Positions 51,532 to 61,031 of a stretch of DNA of 64,000 bases are shown here, one piece after another. Position 1 is the first letter of the stretch, and each line of letters begins with the position of its first letter. A program made the position numbers and the translations under genes. The DNA is from JAVVEG01 sp032251455 (lineage in GTDB: Bacteria > Pseudomonadota > Gammaproteobacteria > Pseudomonadales > Pseudohongiellaceae). The notes beneath the pieces were generated by a model, which searched no databases, had not been told where the DNA came from, and saw only the letters and a list, made by a program, of their open reading frames with translations. The stretch lies in NCBI GenBank assembly GCA_032251455.1, contig JAVVEG010000012.1, positions 1 through 64,000 of the forward strand, in the 5' to 3' direction.

Positions 51532-54500
51532 TCAGCCTCCTTCCGTTACCGGGCCAGCTCCAGGGCCTGTACCAGGACCAGAAACAGAGCCAGTTGTCCC
51601 GGTTAAACCGGACTGATCCGCAGCAAACTGTTTTCGGTCCAGCAACTGATACATGACCGGAATCACCAGCAAGGTCAGGAAAGTGGACAGCAGCAGGCCA
51701 CCAATCACGGTGATGGCCAGGGGCGTGCGGATCTCGGCCCCCTCTCCAATACCCAGAGCCAGAGGCAACATACCCAGGGTGGTAGTGAAAGTGGTCATCA
51801 GGATGGGACGCAGCCGGGAACGCGCTGCTTCGGCGATGGCCGTGCCTTTCGCCAGGCCTTCCAGCCGCAATTGATTGATGCGGTCAACCAGGACAATCGC
51901 ATTGTTGACCACAATCCCGGCCAGCATGATCAGGCCCAGGAAGACGATGACACTGAGCTCGGTTGCAGTCAGGAACAAGGCCAGAATGGCGCCGGTCAGC
52001 GCCAGCGGAATGCTCAGCAGGATGATGAACGGATGCAGCAGGGATTCAAATTGCGAGGCCATGACCAGGTACACCAGAAAGACCGCCAGCGCCAGGGCAA
52101 ACAGCAGCGAGTTGAAGCTGCTTTCCAGCTCGGCACTCTGCCCGGCAAAATCAATGCTGACTCCGTAGGGCAGCAATATATCAGCCANNNNNNNNNNNNN
52201 NNNNNNNNNNNNNNNNNNNNNNNNNNNNNNNNNNNNNNNNNNNNNNNNNNNNNNNNNNNNNNNNNNNNNNNNNNNNNNNNNNNNNNNGCACTCTGCCCGG
52301 CAAAATCAATGCTGACTCCGTAGGGCAGCAATATATCAGCCAGCAGGGACTGGGCTTCTGCGGTGGCTGCTGCCAGGTCCGTACCCTGGATCTGTGCTTC
52401 CACGGTCACCACGCGCTGCTGGTCAATGCGCATGATTTCACTCGGGCCCACCGTGCGCGTGATTTCGGCAACCGCCGCCAGGGGGACCGGGTTGGCCGAC
52501 AAGGGGTTTATCATCAGACTGCCCAGATCGGTGATGCTCTGCCGGGCATCATCCTGCAGGCGCACCAGCACATCAATCTGTTGATCGCGCAGACGGTAAC
52601 GGGTGGCGGTATTGCCCTTGATGGCATTGACCACGGCATTGGAAGCAAGCTGCATATTGATGTTCAACTGCGCCAGCTTGCGCTGGTCGAATCTGACCTG
52701 GGCTTCCGGATAACCGCTGCCCGTATTCGTACTCAGCTCGAGAAAGGAACCCGATTTCTGCAATCTGCGCACCACCAGATCAGCCACTTCATTCAGGGCA
52801 GCAAGCTCGTAACCATACACGTTGATACTCAACGGGGTGGCAAAACTGAACAATTGCGGCCGCTCGGCCGTGGCCGCAAGAATCCTGCTCTGCCGGGCCA
52901 GCAGGGTTCTGAGTTCACGCAGCAACTCATCTTCGGCTTCCCGGTTCAGGCCGGGTGTCAGCAGCAAGGTAAATTCCGCCTGGTTTTCTCCCTCCTCTTC
53001 CGGGTTTGCGGTCAGCTTGTTGCCAGCTCCGGCCGTGGCAAAGACCTCATTGACTCCAGGCAGGGCCAGCAGTTGCCGGGACAAAACCACCACTTGCTGA
53101 TCTGTCATCTCGATAGCGGTTCCTGGCACGTATTCCACGCGCACGACCAGTTGACCCTGGGCCATCTCGGGCAATACCGTCTGTGGCAGCATCAGCGCCA
53201 GTTGCAGGCTCAGGCCCAGGGCAGAAAACGCCATGACCACGGTCAACAATGGCATTTTCAACACCCATGACAGTCCGCGTTCAAAAAACCTGGTCAACAG
53301 AGACAGGCTGCGATCGAACAACACACGCAAGGGCATGAACACGGCATGAGCCAGCAAGCCCAGCAAACGCAGTAGCAGACTCAGACCGCGCGCCAGCAAC
53401 CAGGGCAGCAGCACAGTGACAAGCTGCACCAGCAGCAAGGGGACGGCAATAAGCTGTTGAATCCAGCCCTGTTGTCCCAGCAGTTGCTGCCAGGTCCTGA
53501 TCACAACAGGAACTGCCTGCCCGGTTGCTTGCGTTTCGGGTCCGGGCAGACGTGCACGCCGGGATGCCAGCATCGGGATCAGGGACAGGGCCATCAGCAG
53601 AGACACCAGCAACGAATAGGTAATCGTCAGCGCCTGATCGCGGAACAGCTGCCCGGCAATGCCTTCCACGAACACCAGCGGCAGGAATACCGCAATGGTG
53701 GTCAGGGTGGAAGCGGTAATGGCGCCACTCACTTCCCGGGTGCCCGCTTCCGCTGCAGCCTCCAGATCAAAACCGTCTTCCCGTTTGCGGGCAATGTTTT
53801 CCAGCACCACAATGGCATTGTCCACCAGCATGCCTATGGCCAGGGCGAGACCACCAAGCGACATGATGTTCATATCGATGGCAGACATGAACATGAAATT
53901 GAAGCTGATGATCACCGACAGCGGAATGGTCAGTGAGATGATCAAAGTCGGCCGGATGTCGCCCAGGAACAGGTAAATGACGATCATCGCGAGGATGCCA
54001 CCCAGCGCACCGGAAACCAGCAAATCGTTGATGGCCTGGTCGATGAAGGTGGAGGCATCACTGAGTACCGTCAGCTGCATATTATCCGGCAACAAGGCCT
54101 GCAATTCTGGCAGCCGCGCCTTCACTGCCTCGGCAACCTGAACGATATTGGCATCACCTTCCTTGTAGATGGCTACCTCCACCGCCTGTTCACCGTTGTG
54201 ACGGGTGATCGCCGTCGGATCCTTGCTGCCCTGGCGCACTTGCGCAATGTCACTGAGACGGATGAGGCTCTGGTTGCGGGACAACACGATGGTATTGGCG
54301 ATATCTTCCACCGAGTTGAACTCATTGAAGGTGCGCACCAGCAGTTGTTGATACCCACTGCGGATCTGACCACCACTGAGGTTGACATTCTGGGTCCGCA
54401 GGCGCTGGGCGATATCATCCAGGCCAAGGCTCAGTTGTGCCAGGGCATCCTGATCTACCAGAACCTGTATTTCATCCTCGAGTCCGCCCGAGGCACGGGC

Positions 54501-55055
54501 TGCCGCCACGCCTTCCACCGTCTCCAGAAACCGGGTTACCCGTAGATCGGCTTCACGTCTGAGCGAGGCCAGAACCTGACTTTCGGCACGTCCTTGATCG
54601 AGCAATACCGCGGAACGTGAATCCGGCACCGTCCGGCTCAGACTGAGGCGCAGAACCGGTTCATTGTTCGGGTTGAAACGCAGCAGGGTGGGGGCTTCGA
54701 TTTCCAGCGGCAGATTGACCTGCTCCATTTTCTCGCGCACATCCAGGCTCGCCAGGTCCATGTTGGTGCCCCAGAAGAACTCAAGATAGATATCGGAAGT
54801 GCCTGCCTTGGAGACGGAACGTATCTGACGCAGGCCCTTGACGGTGGCCAGATTGCCTTCCAGCGGGATAGAGATCAGGTTTTCGACTTCATTGGGCGCA
54901 GAACCGGGGTATTCAGTGCGCACCGTCAGGGTTGGATAAGCCAGTTCCGGCAGCAGATTGACACCCAGCCGTTCCAGCAGGATAAGGCCAAATACCAGAG
55001 CCGCCAGAGTAAACATGGCGACTGTCACCGGACGCCGGATAGCCAGCCCTATCAT
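51532..55055 (-). CDS. RND efflux transporter (first of pair), split by scaffold gap
   Basis: This is one gene interrupted by an N gap at 52188-52287. Both flanks read an identical LLPYGVSIDFAGQS segment because 55 bp are duplicated, and removing the 155 surplus bases yields an uninterrupted 1122-residue reading frame. The protein has the RND/HAE1 architecture (12 TM helices, two periplasmic loops); TM4 reads LAIGMLVDNAIVVLENI. It is about 90 residues longer than typical, because between TM6 and TM7 (residues about 500-600) it has a long hydrophobic/basic insert (VLLPWLLARGLSLLLRLL). It follows its adaptor gene by 5 nt and precedes the second RND by 1 nt. Confidence 0.88.
52188..52287. other. 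100-N scaffold gap flanked by 55-bp duplicated overlap
   Basis: Exactly 100 N. The 55 bases before it (52133-52187) are identical to the 55 after it (52288-52342). This is the pattern of two assembly contigs sharing a k-mer overlap of 55 that were joined with a default gap instead of merged. No sequence is really missing. Confidence 0.95.
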
Positions 55056-55060
55056 TGGCC

Positions 55061-56131
55061 TTACCCCTTGATGACTTCGACGATGGCGCCGTCCTCAAGC
55101 ATCTGCTGTCCGGTGGTGATGACCAGGTCGCCGGCCTGCAGCCCGGCGATAATTTCGACCAGCCCGTTCTGACGGATTCCCGGCTGCACAAAAGTCAACA
55201 CGGCAACGTTGTCTCTGACCACATAGACAAAGGCACGATCATCCCTGGTGATCAGGGCCTGTTCTTCGATCAGCAAGGCATCCGTGCGTACTCCCAGGAT
55301 GATTTCAACGCGCCCGAACATGCCGGCCTGGAGCAGGCGGGAACTGTTGTCCAGAGCTGCCACCACGCGGAAGGTACCGGTATCTGCATCCACCTGTGGA
55401 CGCACCCGTCGGATCTGTCCAGGGATGTTATGCTCAGGCCAGGCATCCACCTGCAGAGTGACTGCCTGGCCCACGGCAACCCGGGACAGCTCTTTTTGCG
55501 GCAGGTTGAGCACGGCTTCCATCGAATCCTGGTCGACAAGAGTGAACAGCACATTGTTGGCCTGGACCATATTGCCCTGGTTCACCAGGCGCTGAGTGAC
55601 GATTCCGGAAATCGGGGCTGTAACGGTGGCGTAGTCGAGCAGTAACTGTGACAACTCCAGCTGGGCCAGCTGAGCCTTGTATTCGAAGTTTGCGGTTTCC
55701 ACATTCTGGCTGGTACCCAGTTGCCGGTCAAAAATAGCCTGGGCACGCTCCAGGTCTCCACGCAAGCGGGCCACCGTCGCCTCGCGCTGAGCCACTTCCA
55801 GAACCAGTTGCGCGGTATCCAGTTGAGCCAGCGTCTGCCCGGCTTCCACCCGGTCTCCCTCTTCCACCAGCAGCTTTTCCAGGACACCGGTGGACCGGGC
55901 CACCACATCCACCGTATTGCCTGCTTCCAGGGTGGTGACCGTGCGATAGGTTTGCTCTATGTCGCCACGGAATACTGTCATGGTTTCAACCGGCAAGGCT
56001 GGAACAGTACGCTCGGTCACCGGGCTTGGCGACTCTCTGCCACCGGCACCGGGCATATCACATGCGGCCAGCAGGAATGCTCCCGCCAGCAGAGCGATGC
56101 GGGCCAACAAGCCTGGTTTGAATCGATGCAT
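55061..56131 (-). CDS. RND periplasmic adaptor (membrane fusion) lipoprotein
   Basis: A 356-residue AcrA/MexA-type adaptor with lipobox LLAAC (lipidated C near residue 24). A hairpin of coiled-coil helices (residues about 100-165, QREATVARLRGDLERAQAIF) is embedded in a lipoyl domain (GVLEKLLVEEGDRVEAGQTLAQLD). A beta-barrel (VTLQVDAWPEHNIPGQIRRV) and a C-terminal membrane-proximal domain (EEQALITRDDRAFVYVV) follow. It is the first gene of the RND operon (AGGAG before ATG 56131); no outer-membrane TolC gene is in this operon, so an external one must be used. Confidence 0.92.
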   Translation of the reverse strand: MHRFKPGLLARIALLAGAFLLAACDMPGAGGRESPSPVTERTVPALPVETMTVFRGDIEQTYRTVTTLEAGNTVDVVARSTGVLEKLLVEEGDRVEAGQTLAQLDTAQLVLEVAQREATVARLRGDLERAQAIFDRQLGTSQNVETANFEYKAQLAQLELSQLLLDYATVTAPISGIVTQRLVNQGNMVQANNVLFTLVDQDSMEAVLNLPQKELSRVAVGQAVTLQVDAWPEHNIPGQIRRVRPQVDADTGTFRVVAALDNSSRLLQAGMFGRVEIILGVRTDALLIEEQALITRDDRAFVYVVRDNVAVLTFVQPGIRQNGLVEIIAGLQAGDLVITTGQQMLEDGAIVEVIKG

Positions 56132-56442
56132 GTGCTTACTCCTGTTTCCAGCGGTAAAGAAGGCGCATGGTAGGCAGTGAAATGGTCTTGATAAAAGTTG
56201 TGACCTTGCACTGCACTGGAAAATTCTGGCTATATTATTCTTTTTAAAACTTTTTAGTTACTGAAAGTTACACTACAGCGTTCAAAAGAGGTTAAAACAC
56301 GACAGTCCGCATGGACTACCCCGCTCAATGCCCCGCTCAATTGAGCTTTCCCGGGAAATATGTTTATATCAGCGGCCATGTCGGCCATCGCCTGTTCGGC
56401 AGACCGACAAGAAAAATCGCATGACTGGGGTTACATTCCGAC
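56132..56442. other. Divergent intergenic region, candidate promoter
   Basis: A 311-bp AT-richer stretch between the RND operon and the TRAP genes. A loose plus-strand promoter is possible at TTGCAC 56206-56211 and TATATT 56231-56236 (19-bp spacer), facing the TRAP genes. I see no gene and no clear operator. Confidence 0.35.
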
Positions 56443-57453
56443 ATGAACCGTATCGCAATCCGCCTGGGCGCACTGATTCTGATTTTATTGTCCTCCTGTT
56501 CGGATGAACTTGCCAGTAACCGCCCCTATATCCTGACCACGGCCACCACTGGTGGCGCCTATTATCCCATCGGCGTTGCCATCGCCACCATCGCCAAGTC
56601 GCAACTGCAACAAGAGCACAATATTTCACTTTCGGCCATCAGCTCGGCGGGCTCGCTGGAAAACGTCAAACTGCTGCGTGACAACCAGGCCCAGTTTGGG
56701 TTGTTGCAGGGTGCCTTTGGCGCCTGGGCCTGGTACGGTGAGGGCCCGGTCAGCCGCCCGCAGACCAATCTGCGCTCCATCGGCGCCATGTGGCAGAATG
56801 TCGAGCATTTCGTCCTGCGCAGCGATCTGGTCACCCATGGCACTATTCGTGACCTGGGCGAACTCGATGGCGCACGCTATGTGCTGGGGGCCCGCAATTC
56901 GGGTGCAGAGCAAACCGGTCGTTTCATTCTGGAAACCCTGGGCATCGACTATGAAAACACCCTGAACCTGGCCTACATGGGCTATGGCGGTGCTGCCAAT
57001 GCCATTCAGGACGGCAATATAGTGGGTATGAATGTGCCCGCTGGTGCACCGGTCAGCGCCATCACCCAGGCCTTTGCCCAATTGGGAGATCAGCTCACCA
57101 TTCTCGATTTCTCTGCCGAGGAGCTGGCCACCATCAACAGCAAATACGATCTCTGGGACTGGTATGAATTCCCGCCCGGCACCTACCCCAACCAGAATGA
57201 ACTGGTACGCTCGGTGGCCAGCCCCAATGTCCTGGTTGCACGGGCCGATGTACCGGACGAGGTTGTCTATCAAATCACCCGCGTCATCTGGGAAAACCTC
57301 GGGGCCCTGCAGGATATCCATGCCGCCACCCATGACATGAGACTGGACATAGCCCTCAAGGGACTGGGTGCTCCGCTGCACCCGGGGGCGATACGCTATT
57401 ATCGTGAGAAGGGACTGACCATCCCGGCCAATCTGCTGCCCCCGGAATTCTGA
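56443..57453 (+). CDS. TAXI-family TRAP transporter solute-binding protein
   Basis: A 336-residue periplasmic binding protein with lipobox LLSSC near residue 19. The mature chain has the TAXI hallmarks: TTATTGGAYYPIGVAIATI near 31-49, SAGSLENVKLL near 69, the LQGAFGAWAW segment, and ARNSGAEQTGRFILETLG near 155. TAXI TRAP receptors bind 2-oxoglutarate, glutamate or other carboxylates; the ligand is unknown here. It is followed 1 nt later by the fused permease gene, the usual operon order. Confidence 0.9.
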   Translation: MNRIAIRLGALILILLSSCSDELASNRPYILTTATTGGAYYPIGVAIATIAKSQLQQEHNISLSAISSAGSLENVKLLRDNQAQFGLLQGAFGAWAWYGEGPVSRPQTNLRSIGAMWQNVEHFVLRSDLVTHGTIRDLGELDGARYVLGARNSGAEQTGRFILETLGIDYENTLNLAYMGYGGAANAIQDGNIVGMNVPAGAPVSAITQAFAQLGDQLTILDFSAEELATINSKYDLWDWYEFPPGTYPNQNELVRSVASPNVLVARADVPDEVVYQITRVIWENLGALQDIHAATHDMRLDIALKGLGAPLHPGAIRYYREKGLTIPANLLPPEF

Positions 57454-57454
57454 G

Positions 57455-59464
57455 ATGAAATCACCTGCGCTGAAATGGGCTGCCTTCCTGTTTGCCCTGT
57501 TCCATGTCTATACCAACGTCTTTGCCTCACTGTCCGAACTCTGGTTCTCGGCAATTCACTTTGGTGGATTCTGTGCCCTGTGTGCCCTGGTTGGCAATGA
57601 AGTGTTACGCACGGATGGTGTGCTCAAGGTCAAGAGTCGGCCGCTTTACCTCTGGAATATCATGCTGGCGATTCTCGCCCTGTGTGTGCCGATCTACCTG
57701 ATGCTGTTCGAGAACGCGCTGTATGTTCGGGAGGCCGAGTTCATCCTGAGCGATTATCTGGTCACTGGGCTGGCTGTGCTGTTGGCCATTGAATTCACCC
57801 GCCGTACCACGGGCTGGTTCATGCCCATACTGATCCTGATTTCACTGTGCTATATCCTGTTCCTGGGCAGATACATTGCCGGGGTGTTTTCTTTCCCCGG
57901 CCTGAGCCTGGAAACCGTGTTGTACCGCAGCTATTTCAGCTCCGAAGGCATGTTTGGGCAAACCGCTGAAATCTCTTCCACCTATGTGTTCATGTTCATC
58001 CTGTTTGGCTCTTTCCTGCTACGCTCGGGGGCAGGCGATTTCATTGTCAATTTCGCCCGCTGCCTGGCTGGCCGGTTTACTGGCGGGGCAGGTGTCGTTG
58101 CTGTCATCGGCTCCGGACTGATGGGCTCGGTTTCCGGTTCGGCGGTGGCCAACACTGTTTCCACCGGGGTGATCACCATCCCGATGATGAATCGCTCCGG
58201 TTTCAATCCGCAATTTTCTGCTGGCGTGGTTGCGGCGGCCTCTACCGGCGGGGCCTTGATGCCTCCTATTATGGGGGCAGGTGCCTTTGTTCTGGCCAGC
58301 TATACCCAGATCCCCTATCTTTACATCATTGCTGTCTCAATATTGCCAGCCTTGCTGTACTACCTGACCGTCATCTATTTTGTCCGCATCGAGGCCATTC
58401 GCGTCGGTCTGCAGGCCGACAAGCAGGGTGAGCACGAAAAGATCAGCTCCGTACTGAAAACCGGCTGGCACTTCATCATTCCGCTGGGCGTGCTGGTCGG
58501 CATGCTGGTGATCGGTTACACCCCGATCACTGCCGCCGTTTATGCCATCGCTGCGGTCATTGCCTCTTCCTGGCTGTCACCCAAACCGATGCGCTGGAAG
58601 GATTGCTTCGAGGCGACCGTGGATGGGGTTGGTACCATGATGTCCACCGCCCTGCTGCTGGTGGCCGTCGGCCTGATCATCAATGTGGTGACCACCACCG
58701 GTGTCGGCAATGCCTTTTCACTGATGATCGTGGAATGGGCCCAGGGCAGCCTGCTCATCTCTCTGGTTCTTATCGCGCTGGCTTCCCTGATACTGGGCAT
58801 GGGTCTGCCGGTGACCGCTTCCTATATCGTGCTGGCTACACTTTCTGCACCCATTCTTTATGACCTGATCAGTCAGGAACAACTCCTGATCGCCCTGCAG
58901 GCCACCGATCTGCCGGCCAGTGTGCAAGCCACCATCAATCTGTTCGGCGGCGACCCGGTTGTGGCTCTACGCGAAATGCCACTGGAGATGAAACAACTGA
59001 TTCGCCAGGAGTTGTTGAGCCCCGAATTGCTGATGGGCATGCTGCTCAGTGCACACCTGATCATTTTCTGGCTGTCGCAGGACAGCAATGTCACTCCGCC
59101 GGTCTGTCTGGCTGCCTTTGCCGCTGCAGGCATTGCCGGCACCAAACCGATGGCCACCGGCCTGACCTCCTGGAAAATAGCCAAGGGCCTGTATCTGGTG
59201 CCGGTGCTGTTTGCCTACTCACCACTCATATCCGGCAGCTGGCCGGAACGCCTGCGGGTTTTCTTCTGGGCCGCTCTGGGCTTGTACGCCCTGGCAGGAC
59301 TGTTGCAATGGCGACTGGAAAAACCGCTCAATGTGATCACCGCCTCACTGCTGGCCATCAGTGCCGCTTTGATGATATGGGCTCCCCTGAGCATCATTTA
59401 CCATATCGTCGGCGCCATTTTGCTGCTAAGCGTCATCGTCTGGCAAAAGAAGTTCCAGCAATAG
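57455..59464 (+). CDS. Fused TRAP transporter permease (4TM plus 12TM)
   Basis: A 669-residue membrane protein combining the small DctQ-like and large DctM-like subunits, as in TAXI systems. Diagnostic segments are GSGLMGSVSGSAVANTVSTG near 225-245, GGALMPPIMGAGAFVLASY near 265-283 and GMGLPVTASYIVLATL near 450. It drives secondary sodium-coupled uptake of the ligand delivered by the TAXI protein. The C-terminal 70 residues contain additional hydrophobic segments. The gene starts 1 nt after the receptor stop and ends 75 nt before the Pho-regulated porin gene. Confidence 0.92.
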   Translation: MKSPALKWAAFLFALFHVYTNVFASLSELWFSAIHFGGFCALCALVGNEVLRTDGVLKVKSRPLYLWNIMLAILALCVPIYLMLFENALYVREAEFILSDYLVTGLAVLLAIEFTRRTTGWFMPILILISLCYILFLGRYIAGVFSFPGLSLETVLYRSYFSSEGMFGQTAEISSTYVFMFILFGSFLLRSGAGDFIVNFARCLAGRFTGGAGVVAVIGSGLMGSVSGSAVANTVSTGVITIPMMNRSGFNPQFSAGVVAAASTGGALMPPIMGAGAFVLASYTQIPYLYIIAVSILPALLYYLTVIYFVRIEAIRVGLQADKQGEHEKISSVLKTGWHFIIPLGVLVGMLVIGYTPITAAVYAIAAVIASSWLSPKPMRWKDCFEATVDGVGTMMSTALLLVAVGLIINVVTTTGVGNAFSLMIVEWAQGSLLISLVLIALASLILGMGLPVTASYIVLATLSAPILYDLISQEQLLIALQATDLPASVQATINLFGGDPVVALREMPLEMKQLIRQELLSPELLMGMLLSAHLIIFWLSQDSNVTPPVCLAAFAAAGIAGTKPMATGLTSWKIAKGLYLVPVLFAYSPLISGSWPERLRVFFWAALGLYALAGLLQWRLEKPLNVITASLLAISAALMIWAPLSIIYHIVGAILLLSVIVWQKKFQQ

Positions 59465-59483
59465 GGTACGACTAATTTCCGGG

Positions 59484-59523
59484 CTGTCATGAAACTGTAA
59501 TATTTCTGTAGTAAAAATGTCAT
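59484..59523 (+). promoter_or_regulatory. Pho-box array (four 11-bp units)
   Basis: CTGTCAT-GAAA-CTGTAAT-ATTT-CTGTAGT-AAAA-ATGTCAT are 7-base PhoB half sites spaced by 4 bases, the 11-bp periodicity of PhoB tandem binding. The first two units are near consensus. The array ends 2-3 bases before the GGAGG of the porin gene, unusually close to a start codon (ATG 59539). Confidence 0.75.
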
Positions 59524-59538
59524 CCGGAGGTCACCACT

Positions 59539-60870
59539 ATGTCATATTTATCAACACGGAAAACACAGGCCTGGATGTTGCTGGGCGTCTCTGCCTTCAG
59601 CCTGGCCAATCAGGCCAGCGCTGCTGACAAGGAATTGCTGGATATACTGCTGGCCAATGACGCCATCACAGAAGTCCAACACCAGCAATTACTGGCACAG
59701 GATGAGTTGACTGCAGCAGATGTCAGTCACATCACCATGAGCAGCAGAGGGCTGGAAATCGCCAGCGGCAACGGCGACTTTGAGTTCAATCTGGGTGGAC
59801 GTCTGCATCTGGATTATTTCAATCATGAAAACCAAAGCGGTCTGCCTCAGCAACCTGCTTCGGGTACGGCAGTACGCAGATCTCGTCTGGAGATTGACGG
59901 CATGCTGGATGGGATGTGGGGCTATGCCGCCGAAGTGGATTTTGCCAACAACAATGTCAGCCTCAAGGATATCAAGATCGGTTATGTGGGTGGTGACAAC
60001 TGGACACTCTACGCAGGGCAACAAAAACAACCCTATTCCCTGGCTCTGGAAATGAGTTCCAATGATATGCCATTCGTAGAACGCTCAGTAGATAACGCAC
60101 TGGTGGTTCCCTTTTTTGATAGGGCTACCGGTATCCGGCTTGATGTGAATGGTGAACGCTGGTTTTTTGCCGGAGGGATTTTTGGCGACAGCATCCGATC
60201 CGGGGGTTCCGGCGATGAAGGTTCAGGGGTCATGGGCCGTTTTGTCTTCAGTCCCATCCAGACTCAGAATCAAACTCTGCACCTTGGTCTGCGTGCCGGC
60301 CTGCGCAATACAGACGACAGTGAAACCGCCCAGGTAAGGGACAAGACCACGGAGTTTTCCGGTTTCTCAATCGTCAATACGGGTCTGCTCAACGATGTGG
60401 AACAAGTCACCATGTTCGGTCCGGAATTTGCCTGGGCATTGGGTCCTTTTACTGTGCTCGGTGAGTATAACAAAGCGGAAATCAAGCGCGATTCCCTGAA
60501 TGATCTCAGCTTCGACAGCTTCCACGTTGGCGCAACCTGGTCGCTGACAGGCGAGCACCGCGCTGGGGCTTACCGAATTGACAGTGGTGAATTCAAGGCA
60601 GTGCGCCCCACCCAGGTCTTTGATCCTGCCAACGGTGCCTGGGGCGGCGTGGAACTGGTTGCCCGATATGGCGAAATCGACCTTAATGATGCAGGTTTTG
60701 TCGGCGGCCAGGTGGAAGAGGTAAATATTGGTGCAAACTGGTACCTGAGTTCCAATATGCGCCTCATGTTCGATTGGATGCATGTATTGGACACGGATGA
60801 ATCCAATCTGGTGCGCAGTATCGTGCCCGATATGGATATCGTAACGGTAAGGGTTCAGTATAACTATTGA
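59539..60870 (+). CDS. OprP/OprO-family porin, probably phosphate-selective
   Basis: A 443-residue outer-membrane protein with a signal peptide (cleavage ASA/AD near residue 28). A short helical N-terminal region (LLDILLANDAITEVQHQQLL) precedes the barrel, with FNLGGRLHLDYF near residues 83-94 and a Pho-box array upstream. The barrel ends in a C-terminal aromatic-aliphatic pattern (TVRVQYNY). GGAGG lies 8 nt before the ATG. OprP-type porins are induced by phosphate starvation and bind phosphate or polyphosphate with a ladder of basic residues; the Pho-boxes strongly support that role. The TRAP genes upstream end 74 nt away but lack a Pho-box. Confidence 0.85.
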   Translation: MSYLSTRKTQAWMLLGVSAFSLANQASAADKELLDILLANDAITEVQHQQLLAQDELTAADVSHITMSSRGLEIASGNGDFEFNLGGRLHLDYFNHENQSGLPQQPASGTAVRRSRLEIDGMLDGMWGYAAEVDFANNNVSLKDIKIGYVGGDNWTLYAGQQKQPYSLALEMSSNDMPFVERSVDNALVVPFFDRATGIRLDVNGERWFFAGGIFGDSIRSGGSGDEGSGVMGRFVFSPIQTQNQTLHLGLRAGLRNTDDSETAQVRDKTTEFSGFSIVNTGLLNDVEQVTMFGPEFAWALGPFTVLGEYNKAEIKRDSLNDLSFDSFHVGATWSLTGEHRAGAYRIDSGEFKAVRPTQVFDPANGAWGGVELVARYGEIDLNDAGFVGGQVEEVNIGANWYLSSNMRLMFDWMHVLDTDESNLVRSIVPDMDIVTVRVQYNY

Positions 60871-61031
60871 GGCAAATCACTTCCTCGGCAATGAACAACC
60901 CGATCTGTCTATGACTGTAATGCTGACCATCAATGCGGCTCTAAGGTTGTGGGCTCGGCTGGGTATGATCTACCATGTGCAGATACAACACTGCAGCTGA
61001 GCATCATCATCCCGCAACAGAGGTTCCAGCA

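Noticed and set aside
51871..52323. Plus-strand frame running through the N gap
   Set aside because: It depends on reading through unknown bases and on duplicated overlap; it is antisense to the RND gene.
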